From: Methylococcales symbiont of Iophon sp. n. MRB-2018
GTDB lineage: Bacteria > Pseudomonadota > Gammaproteobacteria > Methylococcales > Methylomonadaceae
Assembly: GCA_003666325.1 (NCBI GenBank)
Contig: QPIL01000121.1
Span: 1 to 64,000 of the forward strand
Length of the DNA stretch: 64,000 nt
Direction of reading: 5' to 3'
Below the pieces are notes generated by a model. It was not told where the DNA came from. It was given only the letters and a program-made list of their open reading frames with translations, and did no database searches. Below, in pieces: positions 40,126 through 50,569 of this stretch; position 1 is the stretch's first letter; each line of letters starts with the position of its first letter. The position numbers and the translations under genes were made by a program.

Positions 40126-40491
40126 TTACATAAAAAAGGGGGCATATATAGGAAATGTCAATAGCAGTAGAATCAATAGTAAAACTATCCAAAATAAGCT
40201 GCGTTGTCTATGTTGTATTGAAGTTGATATACAGACCTGTTGCTTTTGACACTGGTTCTTTTTGAAATAAAGACGATGAAAGGCTAAAACCATAAAAAAG
40301 ACGGTTAAGATGATAAAAAAAGGACGCATAAAGGTCATGGAGGTCAATGTTGCCATCCATGCTCCACTGATTCCCAGAGAAAGTAGTAATAAAGGACCAA
40401 AGCAACAAGCCGATGCGGCTATAGCAGAAAAGATAGCAAGTAAGGCTGGACAAAAAGAGTGTCGGGTGAAAGTTGCTTGTTCTGATTTCAT
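40126..40491 (-). CDS. merT: MerT-like mercuric transporter
   Basis: AIFSAIAASACCFGPLLLLSLGISGAWMATLTSM, typical MerT Cys-Cys TM1. Confidence 0.88.
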   Translation of the reverse strand: MKSEQATFTRHSFCPALLAIFSAIAASACCFGPLLLLSLGISGAWMATLTSMTFMRPFFIILTVFFMVLAFHRLYFKKNQCQKQQVCISTSIQHRQRSLFWIVLLLILLLLTFPIYAPFFM

Positions 40492-40524
40492 TACAACAGT
40501 TTGCTCAAAGATGGATTGAGCTTG

Positions 40525-40556
40525 ATTGTAAACCCTGCTGTTAAGGTCAGGGTCAA
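40525..40556 (-). promoter_or_regulatory. MerR-type promoter/operator upstream of merT
   Basis: Reverse strand TTGACC-20 bp-TACAAT with dyad ACCCTG-acct-taacag-CAGGGT in the long spacer. Confidence 0.8.
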
Positions 40557-40593
40557 GTTGTAAAAGCTATTTTTAAAGAATTTAACGGGTGAA

Positions 40594-40986
40594 CTATGTG
40601 TTTTTGGACAATGCATCAAGAATGGCGCAGTACTCTGAAGATTTTGTCTGTTGGCAATGTGTGGCAAGTTGAGTCAAAAATTGACGAATAGCCATTAATT
40701 TATTAATTTGATCATCGATATTTTGACATTTTTGCTCTGCTATTTTTCTGATTTCATCACAATGAGTTGCATCAAGAGAGAGTAATTCGGCAATTTCTTT
40801 TAAAGTAAACCCCGCCTTTTGGGCGCGTTTAATAAACTGGATGGTAGTAATTGCCTCAGTAGAGTAGTGTCGAAACCCATGATTAGGCTTTTCAGGTTCT
40901 GCCAATAAACCAATGCGTTGATAATGGCGAACTGTTGCAATAGTCACTTCAGCTTGTTGGGCAAGTTTGCCAATAGTCAGTTTCAT
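40594..40986 (-). CDS. merR: MerR-family transcriptional regulator
   Basis: MKLTIGKLAQQAEVTIATVRHYQRIGLLAEP; conserved-type Cys residues in C-terminal part. Confidence 0.85.
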   Translation of the reverse strand: MKLTIGKLAQQAEVTIATVRHYQRIGLLAEPEKPNHGFRHYSTEAITTIQFIKRAQKAGFTLKEIAELLSLDATHCDEIRKIAEQKCQNIDDQINKLMAIRQFLTQLATHCQQTKSSEYCAILDALSKNT

Positions 40987-41032
40987 TTGTAATAAAATTG
41001 TTTAGTTTCTATCTGTATAGTTTCATCACCTT

Positions 41033-41180
41033 ATATAATATTCAATAAATAAATATACTATAAACAGATAAATAATAGGGACAGGCTTGGAATGAAATAC
41101 TAAATTAGCATGGTTTTGTGAGAAGTTTGTGCAGTAGAGAGTGGGATTGTTTGGTTTAGTTATTTTTTGAATATGGTATT
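41033..41180. mobile_element. Element B copy, divergent interior
   Basis: ataatattcaataaataaatatac ... tttttgaatatggtat. Confidence 0.7.
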
Positions 41181-41244
41181 GATAAAAAAATCCCACAAGA
41201 CGGATAGGTTGTTTGTTGCCAGTTGCCTTAATAGGCATGAAAAA

Positions 41245-42252
41245 TTATAGTGCAGCTATAATGGCATCACCCATTTCGACTGTACCTGCTTTAGAGGCTG
41301 GGTTTAGATCAGGAGTAACAAACTCTGCCTCTTCAACCACCTTTTCTACCGCTGCTTTGATTCTACTGGCCGCCTCTGTTTCACCCAAGTGATTTAACAT
41401 CATCACAGCTGCCATAATAACAGCGGTTGGGTTGGCAATATTTTTACCTGCAATATCAGGGGCACTACCATGAACCGCTTCAAACAATGCTGCATCTTCA
41501 CCGATATTAGCACCGGGAATCAAACCTAAACCGCCCACCAGACCTGCGGTTAAATCAGATAAAATATCACCAAACATATTGGTGGTGACAATAACATCAA
41601 ATTGACTATGATCCATAATTAAATGCATACAGGCCGCATCAACAATTTTTTCATCAAATTCAATTTCAGGATATTTTTTAGCCACTTCCCTGGCAGTATC
41701 TAAAAACAAGCCCGATGTATATTTTAAAATATTCGCTTTATGACAAGCCGTTACTTTTTTTCGACCGTTTTCAATAGCATATTTAAAGGCATACTCCACA
41801 ATGCGCTCAGAGCCTTCTTTAGTAATCACTGCCAAACTTTCTGCCACATCTTTTTGTCGGGTTAAATAATGCTCAAGCCCTAAATACAAGCCTTCTGTAT
41901 TTTCCCTCACCACCACAATATCAACACCTTCAAAACGGCTTTGTGCGCCTTTCCAGGTTTTTGCAGGTCTGATATTGGCATATAAATCATATTTTTGACG
42001 CAAAGCCACATTAATACTTCTGAATCCACCACCGATAGGTGTTGTTAACGGCCCTTTAAATGCGATTCTGTTTTTATCAATAGATTTTAACGTTACATCA
42101 GGAATCGGTGTTCCATGTTTATCAAAAGCTGCCATACCTGCATCAGCTTCCTCCCAATTAATTTTCACCCCAGCCGCATCAATAATTTTGACAGCCACTT
42201 CCATAATAGAAGGCCCAATACCATCACCCTTTATTAATGTAACATTATGCAT
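41245..42252 (-). CDS. Isocitrate/isopropylmalate dehydrogenase family, probable NAD-dependent isocitrate dehydrogenase
   Basis: LIKGDGIGPSIMEVAVKII, VVRENTEGLYLGLEHY, MFGDILSDLTAGLVGGLGL. Confidence 0.85.
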   Translation of the reverse strand: MHNVTLIKGDGIGPSIMEVAVKIIDAAGVKINWEEADAGMAAFDKHGTPIPDVTLKSIDKNRIAFKGPLTTPIGGGFRSINVALRQKYDLYANIRPAKTWKGAQSRFEGVDIVVVRENTEGLYLGLEHYLTRQKDVAESLAVITKEGSERIVEYAFKYAIENGRKKVTACHKANILKYTSGLFLDTAREVAKKYPEIEFDEKIVDAACMHLIMDHSQFDVIVTTNMFGDILSDLTAGLVGGLGLIPGANIGEDAALFEAVHGSAPDIAGKNIANPTAVIMAAVMMLNHLGETEAASRIKAAVEKVVEEAEFVTPDLNPASKAGTVEMGDAIIAAL

Positions 42253-42346
42253 TTTTAGTTCTCCAAATTAATTAGGCTACAAATAATACACATTTTAACT
42301 ATTTTTTGCTGGATACAGTGTAATCATAGGAATAAATATTCTATAA

Positions 42347-43288
42347 TTGCAAACTGGTACTTTAAAAATAGAGAAGATCATGGAAAAACCTTACATTCTA
42401 CACTTGCTAACCACCGCAAAAAACCTGAGTCCATTTGATGTCAATATGGCTGTTGATGCTGGCTGGGTTTCAGCCATACCCTATATCAATGTTGAACCGA
42501 GTGAAACCAAAGGTTTAGTTCAAGATGTTATCTTTTCTCGTAGCCCAAAAGGCTTGCAAAAAACAGGCATATTTATTGGTGGTAGAGATACCAAACAGGC
42601 TATGGATATGCTTAAAACAGCAAAAAACACCATGCTTCCTCCCTTTGAAGTTTCTGTTTTTGCAGACCCTAGTGGTGCCTTTACTACCGCAGCGGGCATG
42701 GTAACCACCGTAGAAAAAGAACTAAAAGATAAATTCAATACAACGCTCAAAGGTAAAAACCTGCTAACATTGGGAGGTACAGGCCCAGTAGGTCAAGTAG
42801 CCAGTGTTCTAGCTGCGCAAGTGGGTGCTAATGTAAAAATTATTGGCAGACAATTAGATAAAGCAGAACGAGTTTCTGAACTGTGTAACGATGAATTTGC
42901 TGATGGACAAATTGCCATCGAAACAGCCACAAATAATGATATAGCGGAATTAATTAAAACAACCGATGTGGTTTTTTCAACAGGTGCTGCTGGTATTGAA
43001 TTACTCAACAGTGAGCACATAGCCTCCGCCTTACAACTTAAAGTGGTGGCTGATGTTAATGCTATTCCACCTTCAGGTGTCGCAGGTCTTGACCCTTTTG
43101 ATAATGGCAAGAAATTTGCCAATAGTCCAAGTGGTGCTGTAGGTATCGGTGCATTGGCTATCGGTAAGATTAAATATCAAACACAAAATCGTTTATTGAA
43201 AAATATGATCGATAGTGACAAACCGCTTTACTTACATTTTGAACATGCCTTCGAAGTCGCTCGTGAAATAGTAAAATCAGCTAAATAA
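42347..43288 (+). CDS. MtdB/MtdC-family methylene-H4MPT dehydrogenase, paralog 1
   Basis: SPFDVNMAVDAGW, SRSPKGLQKTGIFIGGRD, ADPSGAFTTAAGMV, GGTGPVGQVA; likely start MEKPYILHLL (ATG 42380). Confidence 0.85.
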   Translation: MQTGTLKIEKIMEKPYILHLLTTAKNLSPFDVNMAVDAGWVSAIPYINVEPSETKGLVQDVIFSRSPKGLQKTGIFIGGRDTKQAMDMLKTAKNTMLPPFEVSVFADPSGAFTTAAGMVTTVEKELKDKFNTTLKGKNLLTLGGTGPVGQVASVLAAQVGANVKIIGRQLDKAERVSELCNDEFADGQIAIETATNNDIAELIKTTDVVFSTGAAGIELLNSEHIASALQLKVVADVNAIPPSGVAGLDPFDNGKKFANSPSGAVGIGALAIGKIKYQTQNRLLKNMIDSDKPLYLHFEHAFEVAREIVKSAK

Positions 43289-43298
43289 GGAATATACA

Positions 43299-44195
43299 AT
43301 GGCCAAGCGCAGTATTCTTCACATGTTTGACCCCATGCCAAACAATAGTCCGTTTGATATTAACATGGCATTGGATCAAAACTTTGATCTATTAATGCCT
43401 TATAGCAACGTAAAGTTAGACAGTGTCCATGCCCTCACCCAAGATATTATTTTCTCGCGTAGCCCTGCTGGCATTAAACGCACGGGTATTTTTATCGGTG
43501 GTAGAGATATTGGCTTGGCAATGGATATGATGAATAGTGCTAAACAAGCCATGGTTCCACCTTTTGAGGTATCAGTCCTAGTTGATCCAAGCGGTGCCTT
43601 TACAACGGCAGCAGCATTAGTTGCCAGCGTAGAAAAAGAACTAAAAGAAAAGCATAATAAAGAACTAAAAGATTGTAAGGCAGCCGTATTTGGTGGTACC
43701 GGTCCTGTTGGTATTGCTACAGGTGTTATTGCTTCACTGGCAGGCACAGATACACAGTTAGTCGATCATATATCGTATGATGCGGCTAATGATGCCGCTA
43801 AAGAATATAATCGTCGCTGTAAATGTACCTTATCAGGTGCTTTAGCAGGTTCTGATGAAGAAAAAATAGCTTTATTAGAAGATGTGGATATCATTTTCTG
43901 TGCGGCTAAAGCAGGTATTCAAGTGATCAGTACAGAAGTGCTTGGTCAAGCTAAACAACTTAAAGTAGCAGGTGATGTTAACGCTGTCCCCCCATCAGGT
44001 ATTGAAGGGGTCGCTGCAAAAGATTCAGGAACGCCATTAAACGGTTCAAAAGGTGCATTAGGAATAGGCGCACTAGCCGTTGGCAATATTAAATACAAAG
44101 TACAGCACAAATTATTAAAGCGTATTTTGGAGACAGACAAACCTGTATATCTTGACTTTAGAGAAGCTTTTATTGAAGCTCAGCAACTCGTATAA
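43299..44195 (+). CDS. mtdB: MtdB-family methylene-H4MPT dehydrogenase, paralog 2
   Basis: SPFDINMALDQNFD, SRSPAGIKRTGIFIGGRD, VDPSGAFTTAAALV, FGGTGPVGIATGV. Confidence 0.87.
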   Translation: MAKRSILHMFDPMPNNSPFDINMALDQNFDLLMPYSNVKLDSVHALTQDIIFSRSPAGIKRTGIFIGGRDIGLAMDMMNSAKQAMVPPFEVSVLVDPSGAFTTAAALVASVEKELKEKHNKELKDCKAAVFGGTGPVGIATGVIASLAGTDTQLVDHISYDAANDAAKEYNRRCKCTLSGALAGSDEEKIALLEDVDIIFCAAKAGIQVISTEVLGQAKQLKVAGDVNAVPPSGIEGVAAKDSGTPLNGSKGALGIGALAVGNIKYKVQHKLLKRILETDKPVYLDFREAFIEAQQLV

Positions 44196-44332
44196 TTCTT
44201 TTACTCAATCTTTTGATGCTTAGCTGGATTCTGAGCTTATGCACTTAGTATACGAACTCAGGCTACCCAGCTTGCACAGGGTTTTTATTCAATAGGGAAT
44301 TAGCCATAGACTCCATATTGTCTACCCCCTTT

Positions 44333-44496
44333 TATACCATATTCAATAAATAAATATACTAATATAGTGCTTATATTAGCGCCTTATGTGTTTGCTAAAA
44401 ATAGGGGGCTACTTATTGATAACCCCCTATTTTTAGTGTGCTCATAAGGTGATAATATGAGTGCTAGATCGGTGTATTTATTTGTTGAACATGGTA
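44333..44496. mobile_element. Element B copy abutting the metZ stop codon
   Basis: ataccatattcaataaataaatatac ... tttgttgaacatggtat; near-identical to 2574..2741. Confidence 0.85.
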
Positions 44497-45678
44497 TTAT
44501 AAGCCATTCAATAAATCCTTTTTGATATCATCACCATTTTCCAATCCTACTGAGATTCTAACTAAACTCTCTTTTATGCCTACTTCAGCCCTAACTTCTG
44601 GAGGCAGTCGCCCATGTGTTGTTGTAGACGGATGAGTAATAGTCGATTTAACATCGCCTAAATTTGCAGTAATTGAAAGCATTTTAGTCGCATCTATTAA
44701 TTTCCATGCTGCTTCTTTACCTCCTTTTAACTCAAAACTCACTACACCACCATAGTGGCTTTGTTGTTGCTTTGCCAACTTATGCTGAGCATGGGATTCT
44801 AAGCCAGGATAATACACCTTTGCGATAGCAGGCTGTAACTCCAACCATTTAGCTAATTCAAAAGCACTGTCGCAATGCGCTTTCATCCTGACAGCTAATG
44901 TCTCTAAACCTGATAAAAACACCCAGGCATTAAAAGGACTCATGGTTGCACCCCCTGTTCGCAAATAAGGGTATATATTATTTTCTATGATTTCATCACT
45001 AGCAATAACGGCTCCCCCTACACAGCGACCTTGACCATCAATATATTTGGTTGCTGAATGAACAATAATATCTGCACCTAACTCCAGCGGTTTTTGTAAA
45101 ACTGGAGTACAAAACACATTATCGACTACTAACAAACAACCGTGTTTATGCGCTATATCTGCAATAACCTGAATATCTGCTATTTCAACCAACGGATTAG
45201 ACGGAGTTTCTAAAAATAAAAACCGCGTATTTGGTTTTATTGCCGCTTCCCACTCTGATGGCTCTGTGAGCTTAACAAAATCAGCTTCAACACCAAATTT
45301 GGCAAAATAATTCTGAAACAATAATATGATATTTCCAAATACACTGCGAGACGAAACCACATGATCACCTGACTTAAGCAAGCCCATCCCTACTGCCATA
45401 ATGGCAGCCATTCCCGATGAAAAAGCCAGACAACGTTCTCCTTTTTCCATCAAAGCTAATCGTTTCTCAAATACATCCACCGTGGGGTTGGTAAAACGCG
45501 AATAAATATTACCCGCTTGTTTTCCAGTAAACCTTAAAGCTGCCTCTTCTGCACTTTTAAAAACATAGCTGGATGTTGCAAAAATAGGCATGCTATGTTC
45601 ATCTTCATGCGTACGATTATGCCCTGCTCGTATTGCTTGTGTTTCTAGTGAATAGTCTTTCCAATTAAGATCTGCCAT
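44497..45678 (-). CDS. metZ: O-succinylhomoserine sulfhydrylase
   Basis: Cys/Met PLP-enzyme (IYSRFTNPTVDVFEKRLALMEKGERCLAFSSGMAAI, HSATKYIDGQGRCVGGAV). Confidence 0.92.
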   Translation of the reverse strand: MADLNWKDYSLETQAIRAGHNRTHEDEHSMPIFATSSYVFKSAEEAALRFTGKQAGNIYSRFTNPTVDVFEKRLALMEKGERCLAFSSGMAAIMAVGMGLLKSGDHVVSSRSVFGNIILLFQNYFAKFGVEADFVKLTEPSEWEAAIKPNTRFLFLETPSNPLVEIADIQVIADIAHKHGCLLVVDNVFCTPVLQKPLELGADIIVHSATKYIDGQGRCVGGAVIASDEIIENNIYPYLRTGGATMSPFNAWVFLSGLETLAVRMKAHCDSAFELAKWLELQPAIAKVYYPGLESHAQHKLAKQQQSHYGGVVSFELKGGKEAAWKLIDATKMLSITANLGDVKSTITHPSTTTHGRLPPEVRAEVGIKESLVRISVGLENGDDIKKDLLNGL

Positions 45679-45692
45679 ATTCTTACAAAAAA

Positions 45693-47201
45693 TTAATCCG
45701 CGTTTTGTATATCAATAATAAAATTATCCGCATTACACTCGGTTTGTGCGTCATCATTTCTTAACTTATTAATGCGTTCCAGATAAGCATCATCTATATC
45801 TCCTGTAATGTAATCTCGGCTAAAACAGGAGGTATCAAAATGTTTGATTTTAGGGTTTCCTTTTTGTACTGCATTAATCAAGTCTTCCAAGTCTTGATAA
45901 AACATTTTGTCGGCACCAATGGCAATCCCCACTTCTTCATCTGTCCGGTTATGTGCAATTAATTCTTTAACTGCCGGCATATCAATGCCATAGACATTGG
46001 GGTATCTAACCGGTGGTGCTGCGGATGCAAAATAGACTTTCTTAGCACCCGCATCTCTTGCCATTTGAATTATTTGCTCAGAAGTTGTGCCTCTCACAAT
46101 TGAATCATCAACCAATAATACATTTTTTCCATCAAACTCTAGGTCAATTGCATTGAGTTTTTGTTTGACTGATTTTTTACGCATTTTCTGACCCGGCATA
46201 ATAAAAGTTCGACCGATATACCGGTTTTTCATAAAACCTTCTCTAAACTTTACTTTCAGCCTAAAGGCCATCTGTAATGCAGAGATTCGACTGGTATCAG
46301 GAATAGGAATCACTACATCAATATCATTATCAGGCCATTCACGCAAAATTTTATCGGCTAATTTCTCGCCCATTCTTAAGCGTGCTTTATAAACAGAAAT
46401 ATCATCAATAGTTGAATCAGGTCTGGCAAAATAGACGTATTCAAAAATACAGGGACAATGATTCACAAACTCAGCACACTGCTTAGTATGCAAAACACCT
46501 TTAACCTCAATAAATACCGCTTCTCCAGGATCTATATCTCTAATTAAATCAAAGTCTAATCCATTCAGTGCTACATTTTCAGAAGCCACCATGTAATCAG
46601 AGCCTTGTGCTGTTTTTCTCTCACCAAAAACCAGAGGTCTAATGCCATTTGGATCACGAAATGCCAGTACGCCAAAACCAGCAATCATAACAACGACAGC
46701 ATAAGCACCTCGACAGCGCTTATGTACTGCAGATACCGCACGAAACACATCATCAACATCTAGTCGTCGCTTACCTAATTGCTGTAATTCATGCGCAAAA
46801 ATATTCAATAAAATTTCAGAATCAGAATCGGTATTAAGATGTCTCTGATCTTCTACAAAGAGCTGCTTTTTTAAGGCTTCCATATTGGTTAAATTACCAT
46901 TATGGGCTAAAGTCAATCCAAAGGGAGAGTTCACATAAAAGGGTTGTGCCTCTGCTGAACTTGAACAGCCAGCAGTGGGGTATCTGACATGCGCTATTCC
47001 CATATTCCCTCTCAGTTTCACCATTTGAGCAGCTGAGAATACATCGCGTGTTAAGCCATTATCCTTACGCAGATAAAAACGACCTTTCTCACAGGTTACA
47101 ATACCTGCTGCATCTTGTCCGCGATGTTGCAACACCGTCAGTGCATCATAAAGCTCTTGGTTAACATTTTGATGAGATACAATGCCAGCAATACCACACA
47201 T
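45693..47201 (-). CDS. purF: Amidophosphoribosyltransferase
   Basis: MCGIAGIV N-terminal Cys nucleophile; [30 protein letters not shown]; start corrected from 47279 to 47201. Confidence 0.95.
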   Translation of the reverse strand: MCGIAGIVSHQNVNQELYDALTVLQHRGQDAAGIVTCEKGRFYLRKDNGLTRDVFSAAQMVKLRGNMGIAHVRYPTAGCSSSAEAQPFYVNSPFGLTLAHNGNLTNMEALKKQLFVEDQRHLNTDSDSEILLNIFAHELQQLGKRRLDVDDVFRAVSAVHKRCRGAYAVVVMIAGFGVLAFRDPNGIRPLVFGERKTAQGSDYMVASENVALNGLDFDLIRDIDPGEAVFIEVKGVLHTKQCAEFVNHCPCIFEYVYFARPDSTIDDISVYKARLRMGEKLADKILREWPDNDIDVVIPIPDTSRISALQMAFRLKVKFREGFMKNRYIGRTFIMPGQKMRKKSVKQKLNAIDLEFDGKNVLLVDDSIVRGTTSEQIIQMARDAGAKKVYFASAAPPVRYPNVYGIDMPAVKELIAHNRTDEEVGIAIGADKMFYQDLEDLINAVQKGNPKIKHFDTSCFSRDYITGDIDDAYLERINKLRNDDAQTECNADNFIIDIQNAD

Positions 47202-47227
47202 ATTTATAAACCTGTCTCTAAATAAAA

Positions 47228-47716
47228 CTAATACTTTATATATCTCGCCAAACCTGACGGAATATGTTCGCGTAGCCAAACGGCTAATGATTGAAACGGG
47301 GGGATTAAATTAGATTCTTTCCACCAAGAATCTCTTGGTAAAGGCGTAAGCCCTGCCAGCATAACAATAACAGAGACAACAACTAATCCGCGTACTATAC
47401 CAAAAATCATGCCTGCAAATCGGTCAGATCCTGTTAACCCTGTTTTTTTGACCAGCTCTCCTAATAAATAACTAATCATTGCACCTATAATCAGAGTCAG
47501 AATAAATAATATAGCAAATGCAGTAGCAATTCTGGCGGAGGGATAAGTAATAAACTGTTCAAGAAAAACTGAAAATTCTCTGCTAAATGTTAATCCTACC
47601 CATATTGCTATCATCCATATAATGAGTGAAAAAGCTTCTTTAACAAAACCACGTAATAACCCGATTATCGAAGAAATCAGCACTAAACCTATAATAGTAT
47701 AATCAATCCAGATCAT
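47228..47716 (-). CDS. cvpA: CvpA family protein
   Basis: [29 protein letters not shown]; upstream of purF as in other gammaproteobacteria. Confidence 0.93.
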   Translation of the reverse strand: MIWIDYTIIGLVLISSIIGLLRGFVKEAFSLIIWMIAIWVGLTFSREFSVFLEQFITYPSARIATAFAILFILTLIIGAMISYLLGELVKKTGLTGSDRFAGMIFGIVRGLVVVSVIVMLAGLTPLPRDSWWKESNLIPPFQSLAVWLREHIPSGLARYIKY

Positions 47717-47771
47717 TTTAATTTAACCTTTACTACCAATATTTTTGCAAAAAATTACCAGAAAAATCTAC

Positions 47772-48272
47772 TCAATCCTCTGAAAGAGCTAAGATACCTT
47801 TGATTCCATTGATCTTATCCACTTTTTCTTTGATCAATTCCGCTCTTTTTTTATCCAGTTCCGGTCCTACTCTGACTCTATATAAAAGCCCTTTGTCAGT
47901 CGATACTGGAGTTACAATAACTGGAAAACCTTGTTTTATAATCGTATTTTTTAGTGTCTGGGCATTACTTTCTTGCTCAAAAATACCTACTTGAATAAAC
48001 CAACTCTGCTTTTTTGAAGCACGTTGCTGAACTACTGGGGCAGGTTCTCTTGTTTTAATGGTCAATGGATCTGGTAATGCAATAACATCTTTAATACTGT
48101 CAGGCAGAGAAGTTGAAGCATAAGTTTGAACAGGTGCATCTGGAATTTTTAATGCCCTTATATTTTTACCGTCATCATTGATGGGCTCGTCAAAAAGCAT
48201 AGGTACAAATATTGCCGCTAATGCGGTGATGACCACAGTACCTACTAAGCGTTGTTTTAAATATTGATCCAT
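47772..48272 (-). CDS. SPOR-domain protein (DedD-like)
   Basis: N-terminal TM and C-terminal SPOR domain (WFIQVGIFEQESNAQTLKNTIIKQGFPV). Confidence 0.88.
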   Translation of the reverse strand: MDQYLKQRLVGTVVITALAAIFVPMLFDEPINDDGKNIRALKIPDAPVQTYASTSLPDSIKDVIALPDPLTIKTREPAPVVQQRASKKQSWFIQVGIFEQESNAQTLKNTIIKQGFPVIVTPVSTDKGLLYRVRVGPELDKKRAELIKEKVDKINGIKGILALSED

Positions 48273-48318
48273 CTGTTACCTCACTATTTTCCAAATTCAG
48301 TCAAACTCAGTCAATATC

Positions 48319-49599
48319 CTATTGACGAAGTTCTAAAAATTCTGAAACCAAAAAGAAAGAACCAAAAACGAGTATTAAGTCGCCGAGGTTAGCATTAGTC
48401 TTTGCTGCATTATAAGCAGCTACCGTATCATTACCATCTAAAGTAACATTTTTAACACCACATTGGGTGAAACACTGCTGAATAACTGATTCACTGACGG
48501 CTCTTGAAATACTAAGAGAGGCAAAATACCAATGACTGATAACAGGCTTAATTATATCTATAACAGTGGCAATATCCTTATCTTTCATCATAGAAAATAC
48601 CGCATGAATCTTTTTTCCTGAAAAAGCATCGTTGATATAATTGAATAAAGCCGTGACTGCTTGAGGATTATGAGCAACATCTAATAAAATAGGTACATCA
48701 TCTTCAATCAATTGAAACCGCCCTTTTAACTGGACAGTTTTAAGGCCTTTTCTAATAGAATCCTCACTGACAGGCATTAGACTTTGCATTTGTGTAATAG
48801 CCATAATCACCGTTGCCGCATTACCATACTGATGTTTTCCTTTTAAGGCAGGTGCAGGAAGGAAATGGTATTGCAAAGACTTATTTTTTAAACGACCACT
48901 CCAATCCCAGCAGCCATTTTTATTCACTTGATAACTAAATTCTTGATTGATACAAAATAAGGGGGTGTTTATTTCATTTGCACAATTGAGCAAAGAACAA
49001 GGTGGATCTGTGTCGCCGATAATTGCAGATACATCTGCTCGAAAAATACCTGCTTTTTCATAAGCAATCGCTTCACGGGTCTCCCCTAACCAATCAATAT
49101 GATCTATACATACAGTGGTAATCAAAGAAACATCAGAATCAATAATGTTGACGGCATCAAGCCGCCCGCCCAAACCCACTTCAAGTATTTGCAAATCCAG
49201 ATTTGAATGAGAGAAAACATCAAGTGCGGCTAATGTTCCAAATTCAAAATAACTCAGTGATACTTCATCACGAACAGCATCAATTCTTTCAAAAGCATCA
49301 CAAATTTCCGTGTCAGAAACAGACTGCCCATCAACTCTAATTCTTTCGTTGTATTTTAGAATATGAGGTGAAGTATAGCTGCCTACTCTATAGCCTTGGG
49401 TGCGATAAATTTCTTCTAAGAAAGCAATACATGAGCCTTTCCCATTTGTCCCTGCAACAATAATAGTAGGCGGTTTTAAAGCGTCACCCTGAAGTGCGTT
49501 AAAAACATGGGTTGCTCTTTCCAAACCTAAATCAATGGAACGGGGGTGAAAGCATTCCTGCCAACTTAACCAATCTTTAAGAAAATCAAAACGCGCCAT
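48319..49599 (-). CDS. folC: Bifunctional folylpolyglutamate/dihydrofolate synthase
   Basis: VAGTNGKGSCIAFLEEIY, SYTSPHILKYNERIRVDG, EVGLGGRLDAVNI. Confidence 0.94.
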   Translation of the reverse strand: MARFDFLKDWLSWQECFHPRSIDLGLERATHVFNALQGDALKPPTIIVAGTNGKGSCIAFLEEIYRTQGYRVGSYTSPHILKYNERIRVDGQSVSDTEICDAFERIDAVRDEVSLSYFEFGTLAALDVFSHSNLDLQILEVGLGGRLDAVNIIDSDVSLITTVCIDHIDWLGETREAIAYEKAGIFRADVSAIIGDTDPPCSLLNCANEINTPLFCINQEFSYQVNKNGCWDWSGRLKNKSLQYHFLPAPALKGKHQYGNAATVIMAITQMQSLMPVSEDSIRKGLKTVQLKGRFQLIEDDVPILLDVAHNPQAVTALFNYINDAFSGKKIHAVFSMMKDKDIATVIDIIKPVISHWYFASLSISRAVSESVIQQCFTQCGVKNVTLDGNDTVAAYNAAKTNANLGDLILVFGSFFLVSEFLELRQ

Positions 49600-49619
49600 T
49601 TTACTGATTTATTACTCGC

Positions 49620-50552
49620 TTATTGACCGTCTATATTCTCAGTTTCTATATCTGATTGAATCATCTCAACAGTCTCTGGTTCGGCTTCTTTTTTTTTATA
49701 ATTTGCAGCCATCAACATAGATAAAATACTGCTTATTTTCTCTCTCATTTCACGGCGATCAATAATCATATCAATAGCACCATGCTCTTGCAGAAATTCA
49801 CTTCTTTGAAAACCTTCAGGTAATTTCTCTCTTACTGTTTGCTCTATAACGCGAGGCCCTGCAAAACCAATTAATGCTTTCGGCTCAGCGACATTAATAT
49901 CACCTAACATGGCTAAACTTGCAGAGACACCACCCATCGTTGGATCAGTCATATATGAGATATAAGGGATACATGCTTCTGATAGTTGAGTTAAAGCTGC
50001 GCTGGTTTTAACCATTTGAAACAAAGAGAATAAAGACTCTTGCATTCTAGCACCGCCACTGGCAGTAAATACAATAAACGGCACACCCAATTCCAGACTT
50101 TTATTAACACCACGGACAAAACGCTCACCTACCACTGAGCCCATTGATCCACCCATAAAACCAAAATCAAAAGCTGTAGCCACAATACCTTGTCCATTTA
50201 AAGTACCTTGCATAACCACTAATGCATCATTCTCCTTGCTGGATTTTTGCGCTTGCGTCAATCTATCTTTATATTTTTTGCTGTCTTTAAACTTCAAAGG
50301 GTCATTGGCTTTTAAACCCAAACCTAACTCAATACGGCCATCAGCATCTAAAAACATATTCAAACGATTTCTTGCTGAAATCCGCATATGGTGATCACAT
50401 TTTGGGCAAACACTAAAGTTTTTTTCTAATTCTGCGTTATACAGAATTGCATCACAACTGGGACATTTGTTCCATAAGCCTTCTGGAACAGAACCTTTAT
50501 TAGATACATCTGTTCTAATCGTTGCTGGGATTAATTTTTTAAACCAATTCAT
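49620..50552 (-). CDS. accD: Acetyl-CoA carboxylase carboxyltransferase subunit beta
   Basis: Zn finger [46 protein letters not shown]. Confidence 0.95.
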   Translation of the reverse strand: MNWFKKLIPATIRTDVSNKGSVPEGLWNKCPSCDAILYNAELEKNFSVCPKCDHHMRISARNRLNMFLDADGRIELGLGLKANDPLKFKDSKKYKDRLTQAQKSSKENDALVVMQGTLNGQGIVATAFDFGFMGGSMGSVVGERFVRGVNKSLELGVPFIVFTASGGARMQESLFSLFQMVKTSAALTQLSEACIPYISYMTDPTMGGVSASLAMLGDINVAEPKALIGFAGPRVIEQTVREKLPEGFQRSEFLQEHGAIDMIIDRREMREKISSILSMLMAANYKKKEAEPETVEMIQSDIETENIDGQ

Positions 50553-50569
50553 CGCTATATACTCCGAAC

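Noticed and set aside
41026-41238. 70-aa reverse ORF
   Set aside because: Coincides with the Element B copy at 41033-41180; likely non-coding.
43400-43747. Reverse ORFs antisense to the mtdB paralogs (also 42520-42750, 42793-43122, 43946-44140)
   Set aside because: Fully contained in well-supported coding sequence; no independent evidence.
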